This document shows positions 41,680 through 50,326 of a stretch of DNA of 64,000 nucleotides, one piece after another. The notes under the pieces are model-generated. The model was not told the DNA's origin. It did no database searches and worked only from the letters and a program-made list of their open reading frames with translations. Location of the stretch: positions 682,001-746,000 of the forward strand of contig OY970300.1 in NCBI GenBank assembly GCA_963716245.1, read 5' to 3'. How positions within the stretch are numbered: position 1 is the stretch's first letter; the number at the start of each line of letters is the position of its first letter. A program made the translations under genes and the position numbers. Source of the DNA: VRUE01 sp963716245. GTDB lineage: Bacteria > Actinomycetota > Thermoleophilia > Solirubrobacterales > 70-9.

Positions 41680-41708
41680 ATGATAGGCGCTTCAGTTTCT
41701 GAAGTCAA
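41680..41708 (-). promoter_or_regulatory. Promoter of rpoD
   Basis: On the minus strand TTGACT (41708-41703), 17 bases, TATCAT (41685-41680). Good match to the sigma-70 consensus. Confidence 0.7.
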
Positions 41709-41806
41709 TCCCGAGGGGCCGATGCCCGTAGGCGGTCCGCACGGCCTGGCTCGAAATCGATGTAGGCTTTCCTCGTTCTTTTTCGATTAAAAGGGGGCTA
41801 CGGATC

Positions 41807-42301
41807 ATGCGGAAGAGCGCAACGCTGGCAGTTTTCCTCACGGCACTGGCGGTCGTCGGTTGTGGCAACGACGATTCCGGCAACGCGGGAGCAGCGGCCG
41901 ACGGGACTGCCGACGGAGGCCCGATCACGACGTCCTCTATCTCGAAGGCGGAGTACGTGGAGCAGGCGGACGCGATATGCGCACAGAACACGAAAGAGCG
42001 ATTCGCGGCGCTCACCGCCTATGGACAGAAGGAAAGCGGCGCCTCGCAGAAAGAGCGGCTTGCAGGGGCCGTCGACGCGGTGATCATCCCCTCGATCGAA
42101 GAGGAGGCCGAGGAGCTGAGAGAGCTCGGTGCCCCAGCGGGGGACGAGGATCGAATTGAAGCGCTGGTCTTCGCCTTCGAGGACGTGGCCCGCGTAGCAA
42201 GAGCGAATGAGTCGTTGCTGGCCGACCCGGTGGGCGAAAAGATCAGGGAGGCACGGCGGCTGGGCCGAGAGTACGGCTTGACTGAGTGCAACTTCAAGTG
42301 A
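41807..42301 (+). CDS. Lipoprotein, family D (D3)
   Basis: The protein has 164 aa. Lipobox AVVGC (Cys19) followed by GNDD. The mature part has TSSISKAEYVEQADAICAQN, a helical middle (DAVIIPSIEEEAEELRELGA) and the end REYGLTECNFK, as in D1 and D2. Ribosome site AGGGGG precedes the ATG. It is divergent from rpoD. Function unknown; anchored outside the membrane by inference. Confidence 0.86.
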   Translation: MRKSATLAVFLTALAVVGCGNDDSGNAGAAADGTADGGPITTSSISKAEYVEQADAICAQNTKERFAALTAYGQKESGASQKERLAGAVDAVIIPSIEEEAEELRELGAPAGDEDRIEALVFAFEDVARVARANESLLADPVGEKIREARRLGREYGLTECNFK

Positions 42302-42417
42302 GTCAGTGGGCAGGTTGACACGTTCGCCAATTGGCGCACGTGCCAGCCCATCCAGCACGATTTGCGGGGATAAAGGATCTCGGTCTCAGGGTCGGCCAAC
42401 TCTTTCAATGCCATCGC

Positions 42418-42446
42418 TTGACTGCTCTGATTTATCTAAGTAAGGC
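42418..42446 (+). promoter_or_regulatory. Promoter of C5
   Basis: TTGACT (42418-42423), 17 bases, TAAGGC (42441-42446). A CACGATTTGCGGGG element, as in the C2/C3 upstream regions, lies about 60 bases before it. Confidence 0.5.
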
Positions 42447-42515
42447 TATGCCATCCCGATTGGGGACTCCGTGCCTGGCATCAGGTCGCGGATGACGACA
42501 AGGGAAGGAAGACCA

Positions 42516-43220
42516 ATGACCCGAAAGTTCAAGGCATTCGGCATGGCCATCTTTGCGGCGCTGGCGATGGCTGTGGTGTCGGCCCCGGCGGCTCAGGCCG
42601 AAAAAAAAGGCGAATTCAGGGCGGGACAAACACCCGAAACGCACACACACACCGAGATCCACGGCGTTCAGTACGGCGCAACGAATTATTTTGAAGCGTT
42701 CGGCAACAAAACGGAATGCAGCACCGCGACATATCACGGCACAGATGCCGATGGTACAGCCACTCAAATAACAGTTACACCCGTGTACTCGGGTTGTCTT
42801 GCGGGCGGCTTGCCTTCAACAGTGACAACCAACGGATGCGAATTCGGATTTTCGCAGCCGACAACAACACCTAGCGGTAACTGGACAAGCGAAATCCATC
42901 TTACCTGTCCGGTAGGTAAACAGGTCGAAGTTCACGCCTACAGCGGCGCGGCGCATGGCTTCACCCTATGCACAATAAAAATCCCGCCACAGACCGGTCT
43001 CGATCACGCGGTCTTCGCCCAGAAATCGGAAGGCGGAAAAGACCACCTCACAGCAGAACTCACAGTTACCAACATCACAGCCACCCGAACGGGGCTGTGC
43101 GTAGAAAACGACGTCACACACACGAGCACGGCTACCTTCCAGAGCAACGTTACAGTCAAAGCATATAAACCCACTGGTAGTACACCGCAGCACGATCTCT
43201 GGATAGCCCACGTGAACTGA
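42516..43220 (+). CDS. Six-cysteine secreted protein, family C (C5)
   Basis: The protein has 234 aa from ATG 42516 after GGGAAGGAAGA; an upstream in-frame ATG at 42471 lacks a ribosome site. Signal peptide FGMAIFAALAMAVVSAPAAQA. Cys in KTECST, GCLAGG, NGCEFGF, CPVGKQVEVHAY, LCTIKI and GLCVEND follow the family spacing, but the last segment has lost the HGxCSFG form. It is the most divergent copy and is notably AT-rich. Function unknown. Confidence 0.85.
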   Translation: MTRKFKAFGMAIFAALAMAVVSAPAAQAEKKGEFRAGQTPETHTHTEIHGVQYGATNYFEAFGNKTECSTATYHGTDADGTATQITVTPVYSGCLAGGLPSTVTTNGCEFGFSQPTTTPSGNWTSEIHLTCPVGKQVEVHAYSGAAHGFTLCTIKIPPQTGLDHAVFAQKSEGGKDHLTAELTVTNITATRTGLCVENDVTHTSTATFQSNVTVKAYKPTGSTPQHDLWIAHVN

Positions 43221-43234
43221 CGATAGTCGTTGAG

Positions 43235-43269
43235 TCCGACCAGGGCGGCGGGGTGTCGTCCTGGTCGGA
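43235..43269 (+). terminator. Hairpin after C5
   Basis: Ten-bp stem TCCGACCAGG/CCTGGTCGGA with a 15-base loop, 14 bases after the stop. Confidence 0.7.
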
Positions 43270-43325
43270 TTAGAGGCAGGTCTACCTAATTACACGCAGC
43301 GTGGCATAGCGAACTCAAGAGTTTA

Positions 43326-43353
43326 TTGACAAGATCAGCCGGATATATATAGT
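43326..43353 (+). promoter_or_regulatory. Promoter of the A2-B2 operon
   Basis: TTGACA (43326-43331), 16 bases, TATAGT (43348-43353). A GGGTC/GACCC hairpin follows in the leader before the ribosome site GAGGAGAG. Confidence 0.65.
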
Positions 43354-43396
43354 TGTGGCGCGGGTCGGCAATGACCCCCGCCGAGGAGAGCGCTAA

Positions 43397-46300
43397 GTGA
43401 ATGGGGACGACGTGGTGACGACCCGGGGAGCGGCACGGCAGCCTTTCTTGCTGTTGGCGTGCATTTCCGCAATAGCGATCAGCTTCTGTGCGGCTGTACC
43501 TTTGGCGGATGCCAAGGAGCCCGTGTTCGATTTTTGCGTGAGCGGCGAAATAGGTGGCCAATGCAGCTCACCACGTGGGGTGGCGATCAATCAGGACGGT
43601 ACCGGAGGCGTTGCGGCGGGGACCGTCTATGTCTCCGACTTCCAGAATCGCCGTATTCAGGTTTTCGACGCCGATGGCAATTTCCTATTGGCATGGGGGG
43701 CGGATGTCGTTGCGGGGGGCACGACGGGGTTCGAGATCTGCGTGGCGGCGGCGACGTGTAAGCGCGGTGCTGAAAGTGGGATAGCGGGGGGGTTCTTCGG
43801 CAACGCGGGCGGGATCGCGGTTCATCAGGGAACGGGAGACGTCTACGTTGTAGACCGCAACAACTTTCGCGTGCAGCAGTTCACCGCAACCGGCAGCTTC
43901 GTACGCGCCTGGGGGGGTGACGTGGACAGCACGGGGGGAACCGGGTTCGAGATCTGCGAGGTGGCAGCGAACTGCAAGGCCGGAATCGAAGGAACCGGTG
44001 CGGGCTTCTTTGGTAGCAGCGGAGCGCTTGCCGGTATTGGCACTGACGCGGCAGGCGGGGTGTATGTGGCCGACGCCGGCAACAGCCGCGTACAGAAATT
44101 CGCCTCAAACGGCACGTTCCTCCGAATGGGAGGTTGGGACGTGAACGCGGCCACGGGCTCCACCAAATACGAGATCTGCGCGACTGCAGCCAGCTGCAAA
44201 GCCGGAATCGCAGGCGCTGGAAACGCCTGTCAATTTCAGGACCAAAATCCGAATCACCTCGCCGTTGCGAGCTCGGGTGACGTTTATGCGGTGGACACCG
44301 GAAACGGAAGGATCTACCGCCTCGCTTCCACGCTGGCCTGCGATTCGGCATTTGCGCTTCCTGCGACCCTTGGAGCGGATCTCTTTCGTGCGATAGCGGT
44401 TGACCCCGGCAGCGGGCGTCTCCTCATCACGGAAGACGGCAGCCAGACGATCTACGAGGTCGATCCAGCGGTCGGGGAAGTCGTGGAAGAAAGCGTTTCG
44501 GGCGCATCCGCCTTTTGGGTGGGCCTCGCCGTGAATGGCGCAACCGGGCGGGTTTACGGGGCCAGCAGCAGTCCTCTCTCGGGCGGCAGCTGGATGCGCG
44601 TATTGGGTTTCGGAGCGCTACCGAGCGTGGTGACCTCACCCGCCGTCACCGCTATCACCGGCACGTCCGCGACGGTGAAAGGTTGGGTCAACCCTGTCGG
44701 CGTGCCGCTTACCGAGTGCGCGTTCGAGTACGTCGAAAGCATCAACTTCGAATCGACCGGCTTCGCCGGCGCGGAGAAAGAGCCTTGTGCCGAGACGCTG
44801 GCCGAAATCGGGAGCGGCACCGACCCGGTTTCGGTGCACGCCGAGCTGACCGGCCTGAGCAACGGGACGAAATACCACTTTCGCCTGGTCGCAGCGAACG
44901 GCAGCGGGCAGGCGCAGGCTCTGCCCCGGAGCTTCGAGACGGCGGGCCCGCAGGTCATCGAGACCTGGTCGCAGGACGTCACCCTGGCCGAGGCAGACCT
45001 CAGGGCCGAGATCGACCCGAAAGGAAGCGCCACCACCTACCGCTTCGAGTACGGAACGAGCTCCGCCTATGGCCAGCAGACGCCCGAGCTGCCGGTGGGG
45101 CCGGACACCGGCGTCCAGGAGGTCTCGTTCTTCCTCGAGGGTCTCCAGCCTGGGACGACCTATCACTACCGGGTTGTCGCGACGAACGCAGACGGGGTCC
45201 GCGAAGGCCCAGACCGCGTCTTCACGACGTACGTCGCACCGACCCTCGAAGTCGACTGCCCCAACCAGGGCTTTCGCGCGGGTGCCTCCGAGCGCCTGCC
45301 CGACTGCCGTGCCTACGAGCTCGTCTCCCCACCTGACAAAGGAGGTGGCGACATCATCGCCGCGCATAGCTTCGACCTCGGCCGGGAAGCAGCCTGGAGG
45401 CAGAGCGCCCCCGACGGCGATCGGGTCACCTATACCTCGACGACGGCATTCGGCGATGCGCTTCGTGGCACGATCGCGAATCAGTACCTATCCAGTCGTG
45501 ATCCGACGACCGGATGGTCGACCCATGGCATCAATCCTCCGCAGGAGACGACGGTGTTCGATCCTGCCGGAAATCTCTCGTACGACCTGGGCATCAACTT
45601 CCTTGCCTTCAGGCCGGATCTCTGCGAGGCGCTTCTGCGGGATCACAACGTGGTTCCTCTGGCACCGGAGGGCCTCGAAGGCCACACCAACCTCTATGTG
45701 CGCGACAACTGCCCGCCCGGCACCGATTCGTACGAGGCACTGACCACCGCCCTCTTCGGCACGGTCGGCGACGATCTCACGCTCAACTACGCCAGCTTTT
45801 CGGCGGACGGCCGGCAGGTGGTCTTCGGCGCCACCGCGGCGCTTACGCCGAACGCCAAAACCATCGGCAACCAGCGGATCTATGCGTACGACCGCGCCAC
45901 GCGGCAGCTACGTCTGGTCAGCGTCTTGCCACTCAGCGAAGGAGGCAAAGCGGCTATCGGCGATGCCGCGGTAGGCACCGCGTATGCCTCGATCAGCCAC
46001 GGTCGCGAATCTCCGCTGGCCCGCGCCATCTCCACCGACGGCTCGCGGATCTTCTGGACGAGCGCGGGCAAGATCTACGTCAACATCGCCGACGAGGGAA
46101 CGAGACTGGTCAGCGTCGGCGGCAGCTTCGTCACGGCCGCGACCGATGGCTCGATCGCGATAGTCCTCAAAGCGGGCGAGCTCCTGGAATTCGACGTAGA
46201 CGCGGGAACGACGACCCCTATCGCCGGCGACGTGGGCGGAGTTGCCGCGGCTTCGGAGGATCTCTCCCATCTCTATTTCACCTCCGACGAAGACCTCGCC

Positions 46301-47359
46301 GACGGGGCGACGGCGGGCGGCAACAATCTGTACCTCCGCCGGGGCGGAGGCGGGTTGGAGTTCGTGGCGGCTCTATCGCCCGAGGACGGCGTGGCGGCGG
46401 GGCTCGGCATCCATGTCGACAGCACCGAGCCCTTCCTGCATGGGAGCAGGACGACTCCCGACGGGCGCTACCTGGCATTCATGTCCAATCGCAGCCTGAC
46501 CGGATATGACAACGTCGACGTAGCGGCCGACGAACCGGCGAGTGAGGTCTTTCGCTATGACGCGGTGACGGACACGCTCACCTGTGTCTCCTGCAAGCCT
46601 TCGGGGGCACGCCCGGCCGGTCGTCCGCTCGATCCTCTCTACGGCAGAACTGGTACGCCACCACATGTGAGGGCGGCCGCCTGGATTCCAACCTGGGAAT
46701 GGGCGAACCATGGCAAGCGAGTGCTTTCCGATGACGGCCGGCGCATTTACTTCAACTCCTATGACGCTCTCGGCTTGCAGGACACCAACGGCGCCCAGGA
46801 CGTCTACCAATGGGAGGCTCTCGGTGCGGGAGGTTGCAGCGTCGATGACTCCGACTACGCGGCTGCCAACGGCGGCTGCGTGAGTTTGATCTCCGACGGC
46901 CGGGATGCGCAGGAGTCGGAGCTCCTCGACGCCTCTACGACTGGGCGGGACGTCTTCTTCACGACGGCGAGCTCGCTTGATCCTCGCGACCCGGGATCGA
47001 TCGACGTATACGACGCTCGCGAGGGCGGCGGCTTCCCACCCCCGCCCCCACCGGTTGGACCCTGCGTGGGCGACGCTTGCCAGCCAGTGCCGAGCGCTCC
47101 CGTTCAGGAGACGCCGGCCAGTGCGGTTTTCAGAGGTCCTGGCGATTCGGTCAAAGGCATCGACTGCCGGCCGAAAGCCCGACGCGCCGCGAAGCTGTCG
47201 AGGCAGGCAAAGTTTGCGCGACATGCGGCTGCCCGAGCGGAGACGGCTCAGGCCGAACGGCAGCTGCTTCGCCGTGCAGCCCGTCTGTCGGGGAAGGCAA
47301 GACGCTGGCGACAGGCGGCGAAAAAATGCAGGCGGTCCAACCGGGGGGCGAAACGATGA
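43397..47359 (+). CDS. Secreted NHL / FN3-like / propeller protein, family A (A2)
   Basis: The protein has 1320 aa, GTG start. An export signal (FLLLACISAIAISFCAAVPLA) follows a short basic N-terminus. Residues about 40-400 are NHL-type repeats (GTVYVSDFQNRRIQVFDADG; GDVYVVDRNNFRVQQFTATG; GGVYVADAGNSRVQKFASNG). Residues about 408-614 hold two fibronectin-III-like domains (YHFRLVAANGSGQA; YHYRVVATNADGVREGP). From about 620 comes the A-domain (LPDCRAYELVSPPDKGGGD) with PD40-like strands, a proline linker (PPPPPPVGPCVGD), FRGPGDS and a basic tail. ATGA overlap with B2. Extracellular; the function is unknown. Confidence 0.88.
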   Translation: MNGDDVVTTRGAARQPFLLLACISAIAISFCAAVPLADAKEPVFDFCVSGEIGGQCSSPRGVAINQDGTGGVAAGTVYVSDFQNRRIQVFDADGNFLLAWGADVVAGGTTGFEICVAAATCKRGAESGIAGGFFGNAGGIAVHQGTGDVYVVDRNNFRVQQFTATGSFVRAWGGDVDSTGGTGFEICEVAANCKAGIEGTGAGFFGSSGALAGIGTDAAGGVYVADAGNSRVQKFASNGTFLRMGGWDVNAATGSTKYEICATAASCKAGIAGAGNACQFQDQNPNHLAVASSGDVYAVDTGNGRIYRLASTLACDSAFALPATLGADLFRAIAVDPGSGRLLITEDGSQTIYEVDPAVGEVVEESVSGASAFWVGLAVNGATGRVYGASSSPLSGGSWMRVLGFGALPSVVTSPAVTAITGTSATVKGWVNPVGVPLTECAFEYVESINFESTGFAGAEKEPCAETLAEIGSGTDPVSVHAELTGLSNGTKYHFRLVAANGSGQAQALPRSFETAGPQVIETWSQDVTLAEADLRAEIDPKGSATTYRFEYGTSSAYGQQTPELPVGPDTGVQEVSFFLEGLQPGTTYHYRVVATNADGVREGPDRVFTTYVAPTLEVDCPNQGFRAGASERLPDCRAYELVSPPDKGGGDIIAAHSFDLGREAAWRQSAPDGDRVTYTSTTAFGDALRGTIANQYLSSRDPTTGWSTHGINPPQETTVFDPAGNLSYDLGINFLAFRPDLCEALLRDHNVVPLAPEGLEGHTNLYVRDNCPPGTDSYEALTTALFGTVGDDLTLNYASFSADGRQVVFGATAALTPNAKTIGNQRIYAYDRATRQLRLVSVLPLSEGGKAAIGDAAVGTAYASISHGRESPLARAISTDGSRIFWTSAGKIYVNIADEGTRLVSVGGSFVTAATDGSIAIVLKAGELLEFDVDAGTTTPIAGDVGGVAAASEDLSHLYFTSDEDLADGATAGGNNLYLRRGGGGLEFVAALSPEDGVAAGLGIHVDSTEPFLHGSRTTPDGRYLAFMSNRSLTGYDNVDVAADEPASEVFRYDAVTDTLTCVSCKPSGARPAGRPLDPLYGRTGTPPHVRAAAWIPTWEWANHGKRVLSDDGRRIYFNSYDALGLQDTNGAQDVYQWEALGAGGCSVDDSDYAAANGGCVSLISDGRDAQESELLDASTTGRDVFFTTASSLDPRDPGSIDVYDAREGGGFPPPPPPVGPCVGDACQPVPSAPVQETPASAVFRGPGDSVKGIDCRPKARRAAKLSRQAKFARHAAARAETAQAERQLLRRAARLSGKARRWRQAAKKCRRSNRGAKR

Positions 47360-50223
47360 CCAGGGCAAGCCTCCGAGCCACGCTGGCGGCCTTCGCCGCG
47401 ATCCTCGCGATCGGCGCCGACGCCACTCCCGCCGGAGCCGACTTCGGCCTGAGCGAGTTCAAAGTTAGCTTCCGGAACGCCGACGGCAGCTACGCCAGGC
47501 AGGCGGGTGCTCACCCCTTCAAGATGACCACCTTCCTGAAAGTCAACTACAGCGAAGTGGCGCCCGGCACCTTCAAACCGGACGGCGGTGACATCAAGGA
47601 CCTGATCGTCGAGCAGATGAAGGGGTTCGTCGGCAGCGCCACCGCCGTTCCGCGCTGCAGCGCGGTCGACTTCGCGAACAAGGCGTGCGAGGACGCCACC
47701 GCGGTCGGCGCTACCGCGGCCCTGCTGAAGAGCCCGTTCGAAGCCGTCCCGGCCGCGGTCTTCAATTTGGTTCCACCGCCGGGCGTCCCGGCGCGACTGG
47801 GCTTCATCACCGCGGACGTTCCGCTCGTAATCGACGTGGGGGTGAAGAGCAGCCCCGACTACAACGTCGTGGGCAGTGTCACCAACATCCCCCAGCCGCT
47901 GACGGTCTTCGGCTCGGTGCTGGAGCTGTGGGGAGTGCCGGGTGATCCCGCTCACGACTTCGCCCGCGGCGAAGACTGCCTTCAGCTGGCAATCCCGGGA
48001 GGCGACCCCGCCAACGTCGTCAAAGACGGAGAGTTGAACCTCGAGCACGAGAGTGGCGATCCGCTATGCCCCGCGAACACCAGCGTGCAGGCATTCCTTA
48101 CGCTGCCGCGGGCCTGCGAAGGGCCCCTGAGCACGAGGTACGAACTCGATGCCTGGAATAACCCGGGCGTCTGGGTGCGCGGCAGTGCTCTCACGCAGGA
48201 CGACGTCGGTCCTGCCGGCTTCGTCGGCTGCGGCAAACTCGGGTTCAGCCCGGCGGTCTCGTCTCTCGCGACGACCAATGCCGCGGAGAGCGCCACCGGT
48301 CTGGATTTCGACCTCTCGTTCAACGATCCCGGGCTGACCAACCCCGGCGGCATCGCCCAGTCGGACATGAAGAAGGCGGTGGTCAGGCTGCCCGAGGGCG
48401 TAACGGTCAACCCCTCGATCGGGGAAGGCCTGGGGGTCTGCACCGTTCAAGATCTGGCCAACGAAACGCTCGTCGCCGCGCCAGGCGAGGGATGCCCCAA
48501 CGAGTCGAAGATCGGAACCGTAACCGTGGACACGCCGCTGCTCGATCGCTCCATCGGCGGCTCTGTCTTCCTCGCCCAGCAGGACGATCCCGCGACCTCC
48601 GCGCCCGGCGCCGAGAATCCCTTCGATTCCCTGATCGCCATCTACATCGTCCTCAAGGAGCCCGGGCTCGGGATCCTCGTCAAGCAGGCGGGGCGGGTCG
48701 AGCCCGATTCCCGGACCGGACAGCTGGTCAGCACCTTCGACGACATTCCTCAGGTGCCCTTCTCACACCTCAACTTCCACTTTCGCGAGGGCCAGCGAGC
48801 ACCGTTGGTCACCCCCCCGACCTGTGGCAGCCACACGACCACGGTCGAACTGACGCCGCGGGCCAGGCCCGACGAAGTGTTGATCAAGACCGCGAGCTTC
48901 GAGATCGCGGAGGGGCCAAACGGGGCAGCGTGCCCGTCCGGCGCCCCACTCTTCAATCCGGGCTTCGAGGCCGGCTCGCTGAACAACAACGCCGGCTCGT
49001 TCAGCCCGTTCCTGCTGTCCGTCACGCGGGCCGATGGCAATCAGGGCATCACGAAGCTCTCTGCGATCCTGCCCCCGGGGGTCGTAGGCAAGCTGGCAGG
49101 CGTGGGCAAATGTGCGAATGCTCAGATCGCGGCAGCGAAGCAGCGGACGGGCAGGGAGGAGCGAGGCTCGCCCAGCTGCCCATCCAGCTCGAGGATCGGC
49201 CGGACCGTGGCCGGCGCCGGGGTCGGCTCGTCCCTCACCTACGTTCCCGGCGAGCTCTACCTGGCCGGCCCGTACAGGGGCGCGCCGCTGAGCGTCGTCT
49301 CGGTTACGCCGGCTTTGGCCGGGCCCTTCGATGCCGGCACCGTGGTCGTGAGGATCGCGCTCGACCTGGATCCGGTCACGGCCCAGGTTGAGGTTGACGG
49401 TGCATCTTCGGATCCCATCCCACACATCCTCAAGGGCATCCCGCTGAAGCTGCGAGATCTGCGTGTTTTCGTGGACAGGCGGAACTTCACCCTGAATCCG
49501 ACTTCGTGCGACGAAGAGAGCACCAAGGCGCTGATATTCGGTGCATTCCTCGACCTGTTCAGTGCCGCCGACGACGTCGCGGTTGCGCGAACGTCGCGAT
49601 ACCAGGCGGCCAACTGCGCCCGCCTCGGCTTCAAGCCCAGGCTCTCCCTGCGACTGAGGGGCGGGACCAGGCGAGGCGACCATCCCGCCCTCCGAGCCGT
49701 GCTCCGCCCCCGTCCCGGCGACGCGAACATCGAGAGCGCGGTAGTCCGGCTGCCGCGCTCCGCCTTCCTGGACCAGGGGCATATTCGGACCATCTGCACC
49801 CGCGTTCAGTTTGCGGCCGACGCGTGCCCGCCGGGAGCGGTCTACGGCTGGGTGCGGGCCTTCACTCCCCTGCTCGACGATCCGCTCGAAGGCCCGGCTT
49901 ACCTTCGCTCGTCGGTCAACGAGTTGCCGGACCTCGTCTTCGTCCTGCGTGGGATCGTCGACATCGAGGCCTCGGCCCGGATCGACTCGCTGCGAGGGGC
50001 GATCAGGACGACGTTCAGGGCGTTGCCCGACGCGCCGATCTCCAAAGTCGTCGTCAGCATGCGGAGCGGCAGGCGAGGGCTCATAGTGAACTCCCGCAAT
50101 CTGTGCTCGGCACAGTCGAGGGCGGCTGTTCGCCTCGGCGGCCACAACGGAAGGGCTCGTGGGGTCCGACCCCCGCTCAAGGCGCGGTGCGGCAAGCGCG
50201 GCAGCGGGAAAGGCCCACGCTAG
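47356..50223 (+). CDS. Large secreted four-repeat protein, family B (B2)
   Basis: The protein has 955 aa from ATG 47356; the frame is open upstream but the leader and ATGA overlap fix the start. Signal peptide LAAFAAILAIGADATPAGAD. The repeats are as in B1: VRLPEGVTVNPSIGEGLGVC, AILPPGVVGKLAGVGKC and VRLPRSAFLDQGHIRTIC, with a weaker first repeat (FVGSATAVPRCSAVDF). FLAQQDDPATSAPGAENPFD and DPIPHILKGIPLKLRDLRV are near-invariant among the three B proteins. It ends KARCGKRGSGKGPR. Secreted; the role is unknown. A YihY-type gene follows. Confidence 0.88.
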   Translation: MTRASLRATLAAFAAILAIGADATPAGADFGLSEFKVSFRNADGSYARQAGAHPFKMTTFLKVNYSEVAPGTFKPDGGDIKDLIVEQMKGFVGSATAVPRCSAVDFANKACEDATAVGATAALLKSPFEAVPAAVFNLVPPPGVPARLGFITADVPLVIDVGVKSSPDYNVVGSVTNIPQPLTVFGSVLELWGVPGDPAHDFARGEDCLQLAIPGGDPANVVKDGELNLEHESGDPLCPANTSVQAFLTLPRACEGPLSTRYELDAWNNPGVWVRGSALTQDDVGPAGFVGCGKLGFSPAVSSLATTNAAESATGLDFDLSFNDPGLTNPGGIAQSDMKKAVVRLPEGVTVNPSIGEGLGVCTVQDLANETLVAAPGEGCPNESKIGTVTVDTPLLDRSIGGSVFLAQQDDPATSAPGAENPFDSLIAIYIVLKEPGLGILVKQAGRVEPDSRTGQLVSTFDDIPQVPFSHLNFHFREGQRAPLVTPPTCGSHTTTVELTPRARPDEVLIKTASFEIAEGPNGAACPSGAPLFNPGFEAGSLNNNAGSFSPFLLSVTRADGNQGITKLSAILPPGVVGKLAGVGKCANAQIAAAKQRTGREERGSPSCPSSSRIGRTVAGAGVGSSLTYVPGELYLAGPYRGAPLSVVSVTPALAGPFDAGTVVVRIALDLDPVTAQVEVDGASSDPIPHILKGIPLKLRDLRVFVDRRNFTLNPTSCDEESTKALIFGAFLDLFSAADDVAVARTSRYQAANCARLGFKPRLSLRLRGGTRRGDHPALRAVLRPRPGDANIESAVVRLPRSAFLDQGHIRTICTRVQFAADACPPGAVYGWVRAFTPLLDDPLEGPAYLRSSVNELPDLVFVLRGIVDIEASARIDSLRGAIRTTFRALPDAPISKVVVSMRSGRRGLIVNSRNLCSAQSRAAVRLGGHNGRARGVRPPLKARCGKRGSGKGPR

Positions 50224-50326
50224 GGATCTGCTTCGCGCCGGGCCTCAGGAGATCGCGCCCGCCCTCGGCCCGTTCGCGCAGGGCACCGATCGTCGGTTTA
50301 TCCTGCGAGCCCTCGATGAGCCGGTC

